A stretch of 64,000 nt of DNA. Origin: Malachius bipustulatus (taxonomy: Eukaryota > Arthropoda > Insecta > Coleoptera > Melyridae). The notes below the pieces were generated by a model, which did not search any database, was not told where the DNA came from, and saw nothing but the letters and a program-made list of their open reading frames with translations. The first letter of the stretch is position 1. The number at the start of each line of letters is the position of its first letter. Below are positions 47,713 to 60,260 of the stretch, piece by piece. The stretch is from positions 11,904,001-11,968,000 of the forward strand of contig OU342635.1 of the NCBI GenBank assembly GCA_910589415.1. The letters run 5' to 3'. The translations under genes were made by a program, and so were the position numbers.

Positions 47713-50700
47713 TTATAAAGGCTCTGGGGAAGTTGGCAAGCTGAGATTCGAGGCTACAGAAGATGAAGGATGGTCACTGTATAATTGCTCATTGAAGGGC
47801 GAAATTGATGCTCTACCTAATCTAGAAGACTGCTGTATACTCGCACTGTATCTAAAAAAAAATCGTTTATTATTCTAACTGTTTATATTCTATTGGAAGG
47901 CTTAAAATTTACACTAATATTTAATAGGTAAACTAAGAACATCCCTTGTTGGTTCTATTAAACACTGTTGAGAACACTGTTAGCCTCTTCCTAGCATACA
48001 ATTGTGTTGATTACATTAGAACACTTTTTTCTTTACATTCTAACATTTGTGGTGGCATAGAAAATTCAAAACATTTTGATTTTGAATAATTTAGAATTTA
48101 GAGTATTTCGGCCTTTACACACCAGTGGAGATAATTAACTATCTTACAGTATGGTTTTTGATGCACTTTATATTAATATGATTTTATAAAGCCCCATGTA
48201 TTTATGCCCAAAAGGACTTATGCCAAAAGGAATTGAATTACTAAACCAGACGATCTTATAACTGACAGTGGAACAAAGTGCAAAAAACCCCTTGCTCTGA
48301 TATTTTCAACGGCACCTAAAAGTAGGTAAACTACTTGAAACACTCAAAGTTATTTTGAACAATTCTACAACATTAACACATAAAAGTAAAGAAGTGATCA
48401 TGTTTAAATTTTTATTAATATAAAACTAAGCACAGTGACAGACAGCAAGCAATTCAAATTTGATATCATATGATTTATTTTACATCACCTGCAGTGCAAA
48501 ATTATTTTAAATTATTTAAAATGAACGCTCATCAAACTTTGCAGATGACAACTATTAAACTCAAAACGACAGCAGATTTTGAGACATCTTATAGAAAAAG
48601 GACCCTGAGTTTGGACAATCATTTTTTTGGGCATTTACGTTTTTCCCTCTTACATTTATTTATAAACAGCTAAACAGAAACAGCTAAACATGTCCTGTGC
48701 GAATGCGAAGCTCTGGACCACAGAAGAGAGGAAATACACTAACAACCAAAAATGAGTCCGGAAGAATATGAAATTCATCCAGTGATATAACGTTACAAAC
48801 TAGTTCAGGAGACCAGCCTGACAGAACGGGTGACATGAAGCAAAGGGGGTAAGCACAATAAGCCCATGAGGATGAGGTGCTTCCGGCAATCTTGAATCAG
48901 ACGACTCTTGAAGGGAGTGAGGGAAGACTCAGAAGAAAAAGTGGTCAACTTTCATCATGGTTAATTATCATCAATTCTATCAATTGGTTGCACTAAAAAA
49001 AAGGTTAAATTACACTGTGGTTTTAATACAATAATGTTATCATACCACAATGTGAAATTTGAAGCTTTGCTATGTCACTGACTGCATTTTATTTAATCAC
49101 ATCAAAGAACTCCCATTTTGTTTTTTTATCATTTACCCATCAATTTTCAATAATAATTGTTATTAATAATTAATTCATCAACTAAATACTAAAAGTTAAT
49201 AAAAAGAGTTTAAAATAGCAGGTGCAAAGGAATAAGACTCACTTTTTAGGTTTTGCAGCTGTCAGACGATCATCCGTGGCGTTGTCTTCAATATCGGAGT
49301 ACACGCAAGATGCAGGCCTACCAATTCTCGAACTGTACGTCTGGTAACGGTTGGGCACATTAACGTAATCGTTCAGCAAAGAAGAGCTCCTAGCGTAAGT
49401 TTTATAGTCTTTCCGTGGTTCCGGCAGACCAGAGGCGAAGCTGGACCTTCGACTGACGGGTTTGTAATCATAGTTCCTACGATCCAACGACCCATAATCC
49501 GCCAAAGACTTGTAACTGGAGCTCGTATTGTACCCGTCGAGGTCTTTATAATTTCTCGTTAGACTCGATTTGCGGGGTCTCTTGTTTTCATTGAATCTCG
49601 TATAGAAGCTCTTCCTTCGTATACGATCGATGACGGATTCACTTTCATCCCCCGAGCAAAGGTTGCCGTTCGAGGGCGAGGTCGGGGAATACAAGTCGTG
49701 CGTTTGGTAATCGGAGCATACGGACCAAGAGTCACTGACATTATCATCGCAAGGTGACAAGAAAACTGAGCTGTCGTCCGTAGTGAACGAATTTCGATTT
49801 TCATTATTGGCGTTCTCTACGCTGCTACACGGAATTTGATCGACAACTATTTTAGGTTCTGCATGGTTGGTGAGATTTAATCGCAAGTTTTCCCTGCTGG
49901 GTTTTTCTGCTTCGTTGTGGTGCCGGTGCCGGTGCTGCTGATTCGGAGCAGACATTTTTTCAGAATCGTTTTCTGAAGGGGTGAAACTGCTGCTGTCACT
50001 CTGAACAAAGCTCTTGCAAGATTTCGGAGTTTCACCAGCGCTGTCTAAATTTAAGCTTCTTCTAAACGTATTGACCGGCAATTTCGAGTTTCTGGTTTTC
50101 AATTCTTTTTCGCTTACCGTACTGTCGCTTTTAGCACCGTTGTATTGTTGAAAATGTTTCATTTTGTCCAATAAGAGAGAACGAGGACGTTCGGGTTTCT
50201 CTGTCTTGCTTCTAGGTTCATCTGTCTTGCTCTTAGGTTCATCAGTCTTGCTTCTAGGTTCGCTGCTAATGGTAGTTTTACAGAAACCATCGGAACTTTT
50301 TTTCTGTCCATTTGAATTGACACCACTTTCAGTAGTACAGTTTGCGTTGCTTAAAATCACAGATTCCTTCGATTTCTTATCACCTTCTTTTTTAATTTTA
50401 GCCAGTTTACTACTTTCACCTCCTTTACTGGATTCTTTTGATTTCTTTTTCTTTACCACTTTTTCATTTTTCTTGCCATCTTGATCTTCGTATTTTTTGA
50501 ACAGTCCCAATATCTTCGTAACCGACTTTCTGGACGCTTGCAGAGGTTTATTGCCTGAAAAGTTTGACAAGTCTTCGACTGAAACCGCTCGTTTGATCAG
50601 GCCAGACTCGGTGCACGGTTCTATATTTCTTGGTAGACTTTGCTCCCTTAATTTTCTTATCGCGTTTTCCACACTGGATTTCTTTTCGGACAGCTTATTG

Positions 50701-53700
50701 TCATCGGATTCTTTCACTGATGAATTCGATGCGCGAAACTTTTCCAATTTCTTTTCAATCGTTTGCAGTAACTTGTTCTTGTGACTCTTTTCTTCCTCGT
50801 TTATAATTTTATTGGTTTCATTTTTTATTTCCTTTGTTTTGTCTCGTTCTTTAGAACCTTGGCGCACGAAACCTTTTCTCAATCTGCTTATTTTCGATTC
50901 TTTTTCGACGGCGGCGACTTTCGCTGGCTTTTCTTTCTCATCATTTGACTTACCACTTTCTACTTCAGTACTTCTCTCTTTACTTTCAGACACACTAATT
51001 TTTTGTGAAGTTTCATTAGGGTAACTTTTTGGTCTTGCGAGCCTTGAAAATTTTTCTTTTTTCATAACAGGTTTACCACCTTCTGGTTCTGGCTCTGGCT
51101 CTAGCACATTTACGTACTCTGGTATAATTTTATTCTTACTAGGTACGTTTACATAATCATGTAACATACTATTATTATTATTATTATTATTCACATTCGA
51201 TTCTAACTTTCTTATATTATTAGATACATTTTCTAAATACTCGCTGGTATCTTTAAACACGTTTTTGGTTCCATTATTTACCTCAGTTATCATATTCTCC
51301 TTCAATTCATTTTTATTTAATACTGGCTTCTCATTATTAACAACAGGCTCCATAGTTTTCTCTCTAGATTTTGATCGTTCTCTCTTTTGTATCAGCCTAC
51401 TTTTTCTTTTATCTCTGATTTCTTTCAGTACTTTTTGTGTTTCCATCTCCCTTTCCTTTTTCTCTTTCACAAAAACACTCTCTTCTTTGGGCGTGTCAAA
51501 GAAGTCTGGTCTTAAGAACCTCGATATCCTTCTCGTGGACGGTTTTACAGTTTCAGTCTTATTAGAATCAAATAAATTGGGTGTAGCAGAACGGGATGGC
51601 TCATAAGGTTTATTTAAAGATAAATAATTATCATAGCTCGAGTTATCCGTAGAGTATCGAACGTATGAAGAAGGACGCGACAGAGATGGATAATTATCAA
51701 AAGAGTACACCTTTGAGCTCAAATCGCTAACACTATCATCTCTCTTGTAGGAAGAAGTGTCATTCTGGGACAGGCTTTCAGAAATGCTCGAATCGGGACT
51801 TTGCAGGTTACGATTATCGCTCGTCCTAATATTAGAATAGACTCTGGGTTCCCTCAATGAAACTGAATGGGAAATTCTAGGTCTGCGATAAGAAGGCTCA
51901 TATTCTATGCTCGCAGATCTCACAGAAAAATCACTATAAGGTCTTCTCTCTCGTCTTTCAAGACGAGATTGAGAAGGCAGATACGGTTTAGACACCTTCG
52001 ATGTATTTTCGGTAACTTGTTCATCTTCCGGGATGACATTTTCGTGATCGGTGATATTTCTTCTGTCAGCAAAACTGCCCTTTTGATTGATAGAATAGCG
52101 TCTGGGTAACGTTGAAGAGAGTCTATTGGACGTTTTTCGACCGCCATCGCCTTCGTACGGGGTTTCATTAGAATTACAAGAAAGGGTTCGATGCAACTTT
52201 CTGGCTTCCGAGGGTGCCAGCTGGGCCAGAAGCTGTTTCTGGATTCGTTTCGACAGGCCCGGTGTTAAATAGGAAAGAGCCAGAGCGTCTTCATCCGAAA
52301 GCCTTAATTTTTTTAAATCGAGATCCGCTAAATTAAGGTTTTCTTCCGTCGATTTATCTGCAAGTAGAATTTAAGCAAGTCAAATGATGGAAATGCGGCA
52401 TGCATCCGGACTATGCAATTATTGAGTAACAGTAGTAGTGCAAAAATTCAAACAACCTACCTTGAATTATTGTTAGTGAGTTTTTGGCACAAAACATCTG
52501 CTGCTGCTTGAAAAACCACAAAAAAGAAAACAACATAAATTAGTCAACATAAAACAAAATCTGTAAACTACTTTAATTAGTGCATGCCAATTAAAAAAAT
52601 TCACACTAAACAAAGTTTTTTGCACTTTGAAACTGATACCGCAAATTTAGTGCCCTCATTTGTTCTTGGTTGACCGGTCTTCATTTATAAAATTTTTACA
52701 GGAATAAAATAAAATTAAGCCTGGATCCCCCCCGGTTTTTACATTATAAATTATAACCGATTGTCAGCCAGCGATGAAATAAAGAAAATCAAAATCAAAA
52801 AAACAATAAATAAATCACATCAGCTACTAATAAAACAACTAAAATTGAATTTGTCTATATACAGAGTTGGGTCAAAATACCAACACTCAGTGCAAAAGTC
52901 ATTAACATTGAGAATTTGATTTGATTCGCAGACAAGACTTATTTTTAATGCTATTATCTCATGCCAAAAGTATTTCCTAATATAAGAAGTTAAGTTAGGT
53001 TCAGTGCTTCTTATTCTTTTAAACTTATCAATCATTATGTTTTCATTATTTAGTATGCTATTCTCCTAGTTGAAAAAAAACTGTGATTGAAATCTACTTA
53101 AAATATAATATAAAAATTGGTAAAAAAAAACATAAAAAGAAAAGTATGTTTTTGAATACATAAGAAGGTTCAATACTTCTTATTGTTTCAAACTCATTCA
53201 ATACTTATGACATTTTAAAATCTTGACATCTCTTTTGCCTATTTTTATTCCGATTATTTGGTATTTATGCTATTCATTTAATAATAATTGAAAAATAAAC
53301 TTAAAATTAATTTTCCTTTCTCAAAGAAATTCTCACATTATTGACATGACAGTACTATTTCCTATAACAGAAATGTCAAGGTGTTCTACTCGACCCAACA
53401 GCACACAGGAATAATTAGTGCATGCAGCCTACCGAGTCTGTGTCGCAGCAGGCAGCCAGGCAGGTATAGATATATAGAGTTAGTGGGTGGTGCCCTCTGG
53501 TGTGGCAGGTCCGCAGGGCACATGCACCGTAACACGCACTCGCGCTGCAACCACACAACACCGTCACGGCCATGCTCCGGTGCTTGGCATATCCTGATGT
53601 ATTGTAGCACTCGGAGGGGTGTTCCCACCGATTTAGCAAGACTAGACATGCGAGCTGAGAGAGCCGATGTCTCTCTCTCACTACTACCATTACAGAAATG

Positions 53701-55473
53701 ACTTGGGGAATCTTGCAACTGATACAATAATAGTACAGATCGACCGGTCTGTGCAGTGTTTATGATGCAACATTGTGAAAATTAAAAATTATCTTAAGTT
53801 TAAGTCAAATACGAGTTCAAAGTGTCTTGACATTAAAACGAGAATTTTCTTATTGTGGACATAATTTTATAATCAAGTCAACTTTCACTATTACACAAAG
53901 TACAAACCTTGACCATTTACACAGAAAATTTAGTTGATGATGTAAAAAGTCCAATTCCAATGTAATAAAATTTTCCAAATCGTATCGCTAACTACAACAA
54001 TAATTCCTGTTGTAAGTTTCATTCATATACTCACACCATACTCACCCACAGTGATCTGAAAGTAGTGTCAATCGATAGCTATAGATGGCAGTAGTTGTAT
54101 CAAACAAAGACAATTCAAATTTTCTGATTTTAAACTGAGATTTCCATTCGGAATATTTTTACCCCTATGCAAGAGGGTATGTAACAAGTTGGAAAATTAT
54201 TAACTCTATGGGGGGGTGGGTAAGTAACAGTTGATTGCATTGAATCATTTAATTAAAACCATTCCAGTTAACTGACATGAACTTGTCAGTTTCCAAAAAA
54301 TTTCCATCCGGTAAATTTTTACCACTAAGGGAGAGGGTACGTAACAGGTTAGAAAATTTTGATTCCCTATTTAACTTCGCCCATATTAAATGATTACATG
54401 TGTCTAAAAAATTTGGGAACATTAAACCATATAACTGGAACGGGTTTGATTAAATGAAATCATTTAATTTATCCACTACAAACTGAAAAGGACAAGCTTT
54501 GTACACAAGAGTAGTCACTGTTGTATAATACAAAATATTGTAATAGCTTGAAGAAAGAAAGAAAAAACATGCAGTGTGGCATTTAAAATAACAGTCATGC
54601 CTATAATTAGCAAAAAAAAAACAAATGATAGAATTCTGTTTTTAAGTACCCATACCTAAGTAGGTAGTTGGTAAAAAGTTACAAGTGGTTTATAAGAAAG
54701 ATGTCAACTGCTAGGAAATTCTGTCAATCAGAAGTAAATGTTTGTTTTCTCACAGAAACAGGGAGCCTCAAATCCCATATTCGATTTTTGATGTTCAAAA
54801 TTAAATAAAACTTTAAAACAGGTGTTTGTTAATAGACAATCGACGAAGCTGGTACATTTATGATTAAAATTTAAATGTGCCTAAATGTTTCAAGAAAAAT
54901 TCAACATTTTAGTCAATTTATTTAAAATTTATACCTTGTGTATGTTCTTCGAATTTAATTTTCACAATTGCTACAACATAAAACACTCCAATGCACCTAA
55001 TAACTACTACTTACACATCAAAATATGCCATTCTTTTCTTATTTCATAACTTAAATGTAAAAATAACAATCAACATTGAAACAAAATCTAACACCTAACA
55101 ATTATTACGTTAAGTAGTATAACATTTTTTGGAAGAATTCTTGTGAAATTTTCGTGATACTTTACAGAAGAGTGCAAAAATCTAAACACTACACGAGCAC
55201 AAAAATCAAAAACAGTAGGATAAAAAAACAAAAACGTTACGGTTATCTAATAAATAAAATTTGAACATGTAAATATCACAACACAAAAACTACTTGAATA
55301 AACGGGCATATGAGATTTGTTTACCTCCTCTAGGATGACCGTTGGTGTCACTTTTTGAGGCACTATCCACATCCGGTGTCAAATCTTTACGTCTCCAAGG
55401 CACCGAGAAGTTACTAGGCGGAAACTTATTTGTGCTTTTTTCTTTACTGAACGAACGTCCCAGCGAAGAGTGC
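47713..55473 (-). CDS. Large disordered Ser/Lys-rich protein with YVNV motifs (partial)
   Basis: Exons seen: 55473-55325 (enters in phase 2, so more exons lie upstream), 52357-49243 and the last, 47851-47713. An alternative first coding exon is 52497-52461 (MFCAKNSLTIIQ), which joins 52357-49243 and 47851-47713 to give 1096 codons. I do not recognise the family. The best conserved-looking part is at the start of the big exon: LDLKKLRLSDEDALALSYLT, PGLSKRIQKQLLAQLAPSEA. The rest is Arg/Ser- and Lys/Glu-rich with probable coiled-coil patches (about residues 240-290, 480-520). DYVNVP occurs twice and EYVNV once; YxNx is the consensus bound by GRB2/Drk SH2 domains when phosphorylated. The TGA after KPKK at 49239 overlaps a GTGAGT donor, so two C-termini are possible. 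It may be a signalling or cytoskeletal scaffold; this is inference. Confidence 0.75.
48670..48870 (+). mobile_element. 5'-truncated LINE fragment
   Basis: The plus strand reads ETAKHVLCECEALDHRRE, then a stop, and a short 3' UTR with CACAATAAGCCCATGAGG. This is the C-terminal Cys/His cluster of a LINE ORF2, similar in kind to that of the nested LINE (ETAEHVLCNC) but diverged. It lies in the last intron of the YVNV gene, antisense to it. Confidence 0.65.
53380..53735 (-). promoter_or_regulatory. GC-rich island, candidate alternative promoter
   Basis: About 350 bp with clearly higher GC and many CpGs than its surroundings, located about 0.9 kb upstream (minus sense) of the alternative first coding exon at 52497. 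An acceptor-like TTTTTCAAG(CAG) at about 52508 precedes that ATG, so a noncoding exon in the island could be spliced to it. Short open frames in the island have no family resemblance. Confidence 0.35.
54130..54370. repeat. Degenerate direct repeat, about 160-bp period
   Basis: TTTCCATTCGGAATATTTTT with AGAGGGTATGTAACAAGTTGG at about 54139-54195 recurs as TTTCCATCCGGTAAATTTTT with AGAGGGTACGTAACAGGTTAG at about 54300-54355. Non-coding, in an intron of the YVNV gene. Confidence 0.6.
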
Positions 55474-55972
55474 CTGCAAGACAACAACAAAACCTTGTAA
55501 TAACTTGTACACACTTGATGCTGCTGGTAATACTCTCTCTAGATGTAAATAACAAAAATGCAACAATTTCAAGAGATGCCAACACTGACAAATACAACAA
55601 AATCATTCACATTGTAAAGCTGACCTTAACCGTAATGTAATATCAGATCATTATGTAAAATAAAAACTGAGGTAGATTGGTAAAGGAAACATTTCTCAAT
55701 AAAAAAGCAGGAGAAATATTCTATTACTTTCGTGCACTGTGTAGCAATGATGCAAAAAACACATATTCCTCAACAATTACCTCTAAAATGCAATATGAGT
55801 ACCTATTTTTTTTATCAAGTATCAAGTAAGTAATTTCTATTTTATGAAACTTTGAAAATTCAGTAAAATTTTTTATCTACTCCTATTAGATAACAAATCA
55901 ATTATTAGTCTAATTTTAACGAAGTAATGGCATGCATTACTATTATTGCCCTATCGAATAATAGTGTCAGGT

Positions 55973-56002
55973 CGATTGAACAATGAGCTCATTATTCAAT
56001 CG
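55973..56002. repeat. 30-bp near-perfect palindrome
   Basis: CGATTGAACAATGAG followed at once by CTCATTATTCAATCG: one mismatch pair in 15. A second small palindrome (GTAATGGCATGCATTAC) lies at about 55924-55940. Confidence 0.85.
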
Positions 56003-56819
56003 GTTATGTCAATTGTTTAACTTTACCGCCCTATTCTGTCGTACGTTTGGCAGATTCAAACTACTGACTACTGTCAATGGTCCACTGACGTGAAAGTAGA
56101 GTCCCTAAACGTTTATTTTACGTTTAATAAAATGTTTTTAAAATATGAAAGTCGCTGAATATTAGGATGATTTTGATCTTTTCAACTACTATAGCATACG
56201 AAGCTACTTATCATAATACTAAAATGAACAAGTCTTAGTATCCGTGCGTAGTTATAAAGCCCTAGTCAACCGCTGTGAAAGTTGATTCCTTTGGAACGCT
56301 GCCAATAGGTTTAGTCGACTAACAGTAGTGACAGCTAATAATCACGATAACCTAACATTCACATTTGTTTAGTTTTAATTTTTACAATATAAATTATTGT
56401 ATTACAAAAATTAAACTTAAAATTATTATAAACAGAATAATACAGGATGTTCTTCGAAGAAAATAACATCTTGAATAATACGCCACCTGATATAAATATG
56501 GGAAACGCAACAAATGCATCATAATAATTAATGGTTTACTGCCTGCAAAATCAAAAGTGAAATACGATGCGCGACGAAATCTTTCACCCTGATTTTGTTA
56601 TTTTTCTCCCTTTAAAGTTATTTTACAATTTTCAGTCGACAGTAAAGTATGTACCTAATATTTTCTGTACATTTGCAATATTTCAATAACCAAATTATTT
56701 ACTTAAAGAGAACCATATTTTTTAATAAATAAAACTGCAATCCATAAAACATTTTACATAAAAATTTAATTCTACCGTAAGTAAAATTATTTTTATTCAA
56801 GCATACTCGTAGATAAAGT

Positions 56820-56947
56820 ATAGTATTCCACTCGCGCATAATGGCTATTATCCACTTAGATGTTACAGCACTCGCCAGAGGCTCGTGCTGCAATTTTCAT
56901 CTTCGTGGATAATAGCTATCATTATGCGCTTGTTGAATAATATACTA
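56820..56947. mobile_element. Hairpin MITE, about 36-40-bp arms
   Basis: CGCATAATGGCTATTATCCAC on the left is mirrored by GTGGATAATAGCTATCATTA and TGCGC on the right, with outer ATAGTAT/ATACTAT. The loop contains its own CAGCAC...GTGCTG hairpin. Confidence 0.7.
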
Positions 56948-57132
56948 TTATATTACAGGAAACTTGAGAGATGAGTTTTTCTATTTGAGATTTTTTAAAA
57001 CTTTTTTAGTGTCCTCTAGTGGCAAAAATATGCAAAATCTGCAAAAAAGCTATGAAACCAAAATTGTAGGAAATTTGACACTCTACAAAATTCTAGTACA
57101 AATTAGTAATTTATTTTGACTGTCCAATTATA

Positions 57133-57312
57133 CAGGCTGTTTTTTAAGGTGATACTTTTTGACCTTCATGCACTACGGCTGGACTTTTTTTTAACTTCTA
57201 AAGGCTGTATCTCAATTGTTTATTACTCTTTTAAGAAAAGTTATTTGAAAAAGTTGTTTGCTTTGATTAATTCTCTATACAGTAAAAAAATATCACCTTA
57301 AAAAACATCCTG
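57133..57312. mobile_element. 180-bp MITE with CAGG ends
   Basis: CAGGCTGTTTTTTAAGGTGA at the left end and TCACCTTAAAAAACATCCTG at the right end are inverted copies. The internal AAAAGTTGTTTGCTTTGATT is shared with the LMAN2-intron MITE at 2991-3291. Confidence 0.7.
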
Positions 57313-58092
57313 ATATTAGTAATTATTTGGGAATGCAGTCAGTTTAAATAAAGAACACTCTTTTTTCTACACCAAACTTTCTAGAACTATAAAAAGGGGG
57401 AAAAATCACTACATAATATCTATTATTTCTCAGAAGACACCCATTTTTTTGGAACTCGCCGAAAGGGGTGCAGTTTCATCCCTATCTCCAATTTCCACCC
57501 TCTAATTTAATAGTACTCCCCGCTTTTTTAATCCTTCATGACCATTTGAACGATTCATGCAATAAAGTCCCACCTTTTGATAGTTCCTTAGTGCCCTGTT
57601 TATTAAGACATAATCAATAGCCTATAAAGGTAGCGATTTTTAAAACTAATTTAGGGACTATAATTGGGAACTTGGAGTTGAGAGCACAGGCTGGTGACCG
57701 AAGAGGAACCTTGGTCCTTGTAGATAATGAATAATTTGTTCACTTTCTATATATATCTTTACCTGCAGAAACAAAATTTGATAGGAGAACCACTCCCACA
57801 CAAAGAGAGAGAGAAACTGCTAATATAAGTCAACAATCTTTAACACATTAGGTACCTACTGAAGAGACCATGCAAGAATTATATCAAAAAATAATCAGGA
57901 AGAAAACTGGCACATCTTATGCGAAAACGAATAGTACAAATTACCATTCTAATACTGTTTTAAGTTTATTTGCAGTCTTCCAGCTCTGAAACCTTAAACT
58001 TTCCTAGGTTGCAACTAATTACAAACTTTCTAGTTTCAAAACAGAACGTATTTTCATGCAAACTCTCAACTCATTTATTAGTAGCATAGATT

Positions 58093-58652
58093 CAGTGCCG
58101 GCTCTTATGAAAATGGCGCCTGTTTAAGAGTGATTCGTGTTGCCCCACACATTGACGAAGTTCCAATTATGGAGGGGGGTAAAGGGAAAAAACAATAATA
58201 AATCTTCAACATAAATGCAAACGCTTCCAAACAAAATAATTTTTATTGTTAAAAAATTAATAGCTTCCTACATGACTCATCTCTGATATTTTATATAAAA
58301 ATATGTAATTAAAAATATGGGAGTTAAACCGCAGCTAAAGGGGGGCCTTAAATAGTGTAAAATTTTGATTTAATCGAATTTCTAGGGGTGTTATCATCCA
58401 AATGTTTGATGACTAATACTAAAATTATAAATAGTTGAAAATTTTTAGAGGGGTTAATTTATAATTTGGGGTGCTTGGCCCTCCTAAGCTCCTCCCTAAA
58501 TTGCAAATTATGAAAAAAATGTATGTTAGGTGATTAGTGATTACACTACTTATTATTGAAAATATAAAAAAAAAGACGATTTTTTTTTATTCGAGTCATT
58601 TTTTGGTGCCCTGTTCAATGGAACAGCTCGAACACCCCTAGAGCCGGCACTG
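58093..58652. mobile_element. Non-autonomous hAT element with 8-bp target duplication
   Basis: 13-bp perfect inverted ends (CAGTGCCGGCTCT and AGAGCCGGCACTG) are flanked by an exact 8-bp duplication CATAGATT (58085-58092 and 58653-58660). Size 560 bp, with no transposase frame. CAGTG ends and 8-bp duplications are diagnostic of hAT. Confidence 0.9.
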
Positions 58653-59223
58653 CATAGATTTTCTGTAATAAAGTAGTGATGAGCGATAAATGGTAAACCA
58701 TAGAGACTGTTAATCACTATGAAAATAAAATATGTGGCTATCACACTAGAAAGATAATTTTCCAATTGTTTATTGCAACTTTTAATCCAGTAATTAGTGA
58801 ATTGTCATGAGTCCTAATTCTGCCGTGTTAATTCAAAATGGTGTATCTGCAAAAACTGACCACTTTTACGGTTTTCAGTTATGCCATGAAATCAGTTTTG
58901 TGCACTGAAATTTTAAACTACACAACAGTTACTGTAGGCTATTTGAGCTCTGTTATTTGCCTGCAAAAATGACTTTTAATAGATCCTTCCTTTCAGCTAA
59001 CATAAGTTACCACTCTTGGCAGATATGTCTATTTTACTTAATATAATATGTTAGGTGCAACAGTTTACACTATTGGCAATTAAAATAAAAAAGTTGTGGT
59101 AGGTATTTATTGACATAGATAAGCTCAAACATACACCATCATAAAAAAATACACCTATTTAATCAAACAAAGCAGACTAAATTGTATAAACCCTTCTTTC
59201 AAGATGGTCTGAGGCCTATATGT

Positions 59224-60152
59224 TGTAACGAATTCCAAGGCATTCGCAGCTAATTATTATTTATTTTAATTTATCGAGGGGTTTATCAGAAAGATACAGT
59301 TTTTACAGCAATGATTAGCGGGTTATCTCGCCGGCACCGGCTATATAAACAGACCAAGAGGACCAGCAAGGCAGAAGATTCCGAGGAACTGACTCGAGAA
59401 GCTCTCTCACCCCTTCTAGTGTACTGAGCTAAGAAGGTCCCCTAACCCCCCAGCAGGAGGCATGCATTGAGTGCACTCCGCCACATTCATCCGGTGACGG
59501 CAAGCCAATGAACTGAGTTGAGCTTGTCTGTAACACGGAAACGGGAGCCCGACAGGAGTGAATTGAGCTCCAGTCGACTGCCGACCACATAAGGGAACAA
59601 ACGGGGCTGTAGTGAGGTCCCGGGCGGACCCTTTCAGACGGCACCAGGCCTGCATTGAGGGCCAGGTGTCACGAGCGTCGGGATCGCAACGCATTGAGTT
59701 GTCGACCCTGAGCTATTTATTAATACCCTCCTCGGTACTCCGTGAGTGGGCTTGTATTTTTCAGATTTGAGGCGTCCGTGGATGATTTCTCTCCGAAGTC
59801 GCCGCGGCGCGTATGCCGGAGGCCGCGGCCGCTGCTAGCACAACACGCAGCGGGCGATGGCAGTGGAGCGACTGACGTGGTGAGCTCAGTTCCAGTGATA
59901 GACCGATCGGGCGACCAATACGAAGACGCGCGCCCTAGCGTCGATATCAGCACCCAATCGGACAGATCGCCGAGGGAAGAGGACAGCCCACATTGATCCG
60001 AACTCATCGCGCAGCATTAATATATGTCGTTGTATTGAAATTTGGTAACTGTAAATAAATGCTTTTAAAATTTTGATTGACTTGTTACGGGTAAAAGAGG
60101 GGCAAATACCTAACCCTGTGATCGTCTCAACCCAGCTGAAAATCCCGTTACA
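59224..60152 (+). repeat. 5' LTR of element C
   Basis: Begins TGTAACGAATTCC and ends AATCCCGTTACA. A TATATAAA box lies at about 59341-59348, so transcription probably starts some 30 bp later. AATAAATGC at about 60054 is a likely polyadenylation signal. Short open frames in the LTR on either strand are not supported as genes. Confidence 0.85.
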
Positions 60153-60260
60153 AGATTGGCGCCCAACGTTAATTACACGATCATAGTTCCGCCCCGTCAG
60201 ATCAAGTCAGCAAGGCCAAAAGTTCAGTCACAATAACAGTTACAGAAAGGGAATTACAGA

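Larger units (their letters stand above)
55474..59223. other. No exons recognised; hairpins, MITE and hAT element
   Basis: This should be an intron or 5' flank of the YVNV gene, whose upstream exon I cannot find. The stretch is AT-rich. Structured pieces are annotated separately (55973-56002, 56820-56947, 57133-57312, 58093-58652). Confidence 0.4.

Noticed and set aside
52461..52520. Internal exon between 55325 and 52357
   Set aside because: Including it after the 55473-55325 exon breaks the reading frame; it fits only as an alternative first exon.
53386..53727. Overlapping frames of about 90-113 codons on both strands in the GC-rich island
   Set aside because: High GC lowers stop frequency; the sequences look random and are Cys/Arg-rich in conflicting frames.
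59416..60007. Several frames of 70-95 codons in the LTR of element C
   Set aside because: Regulatory LTR sequence with high GC; frames on both strands overlap and show no domain.
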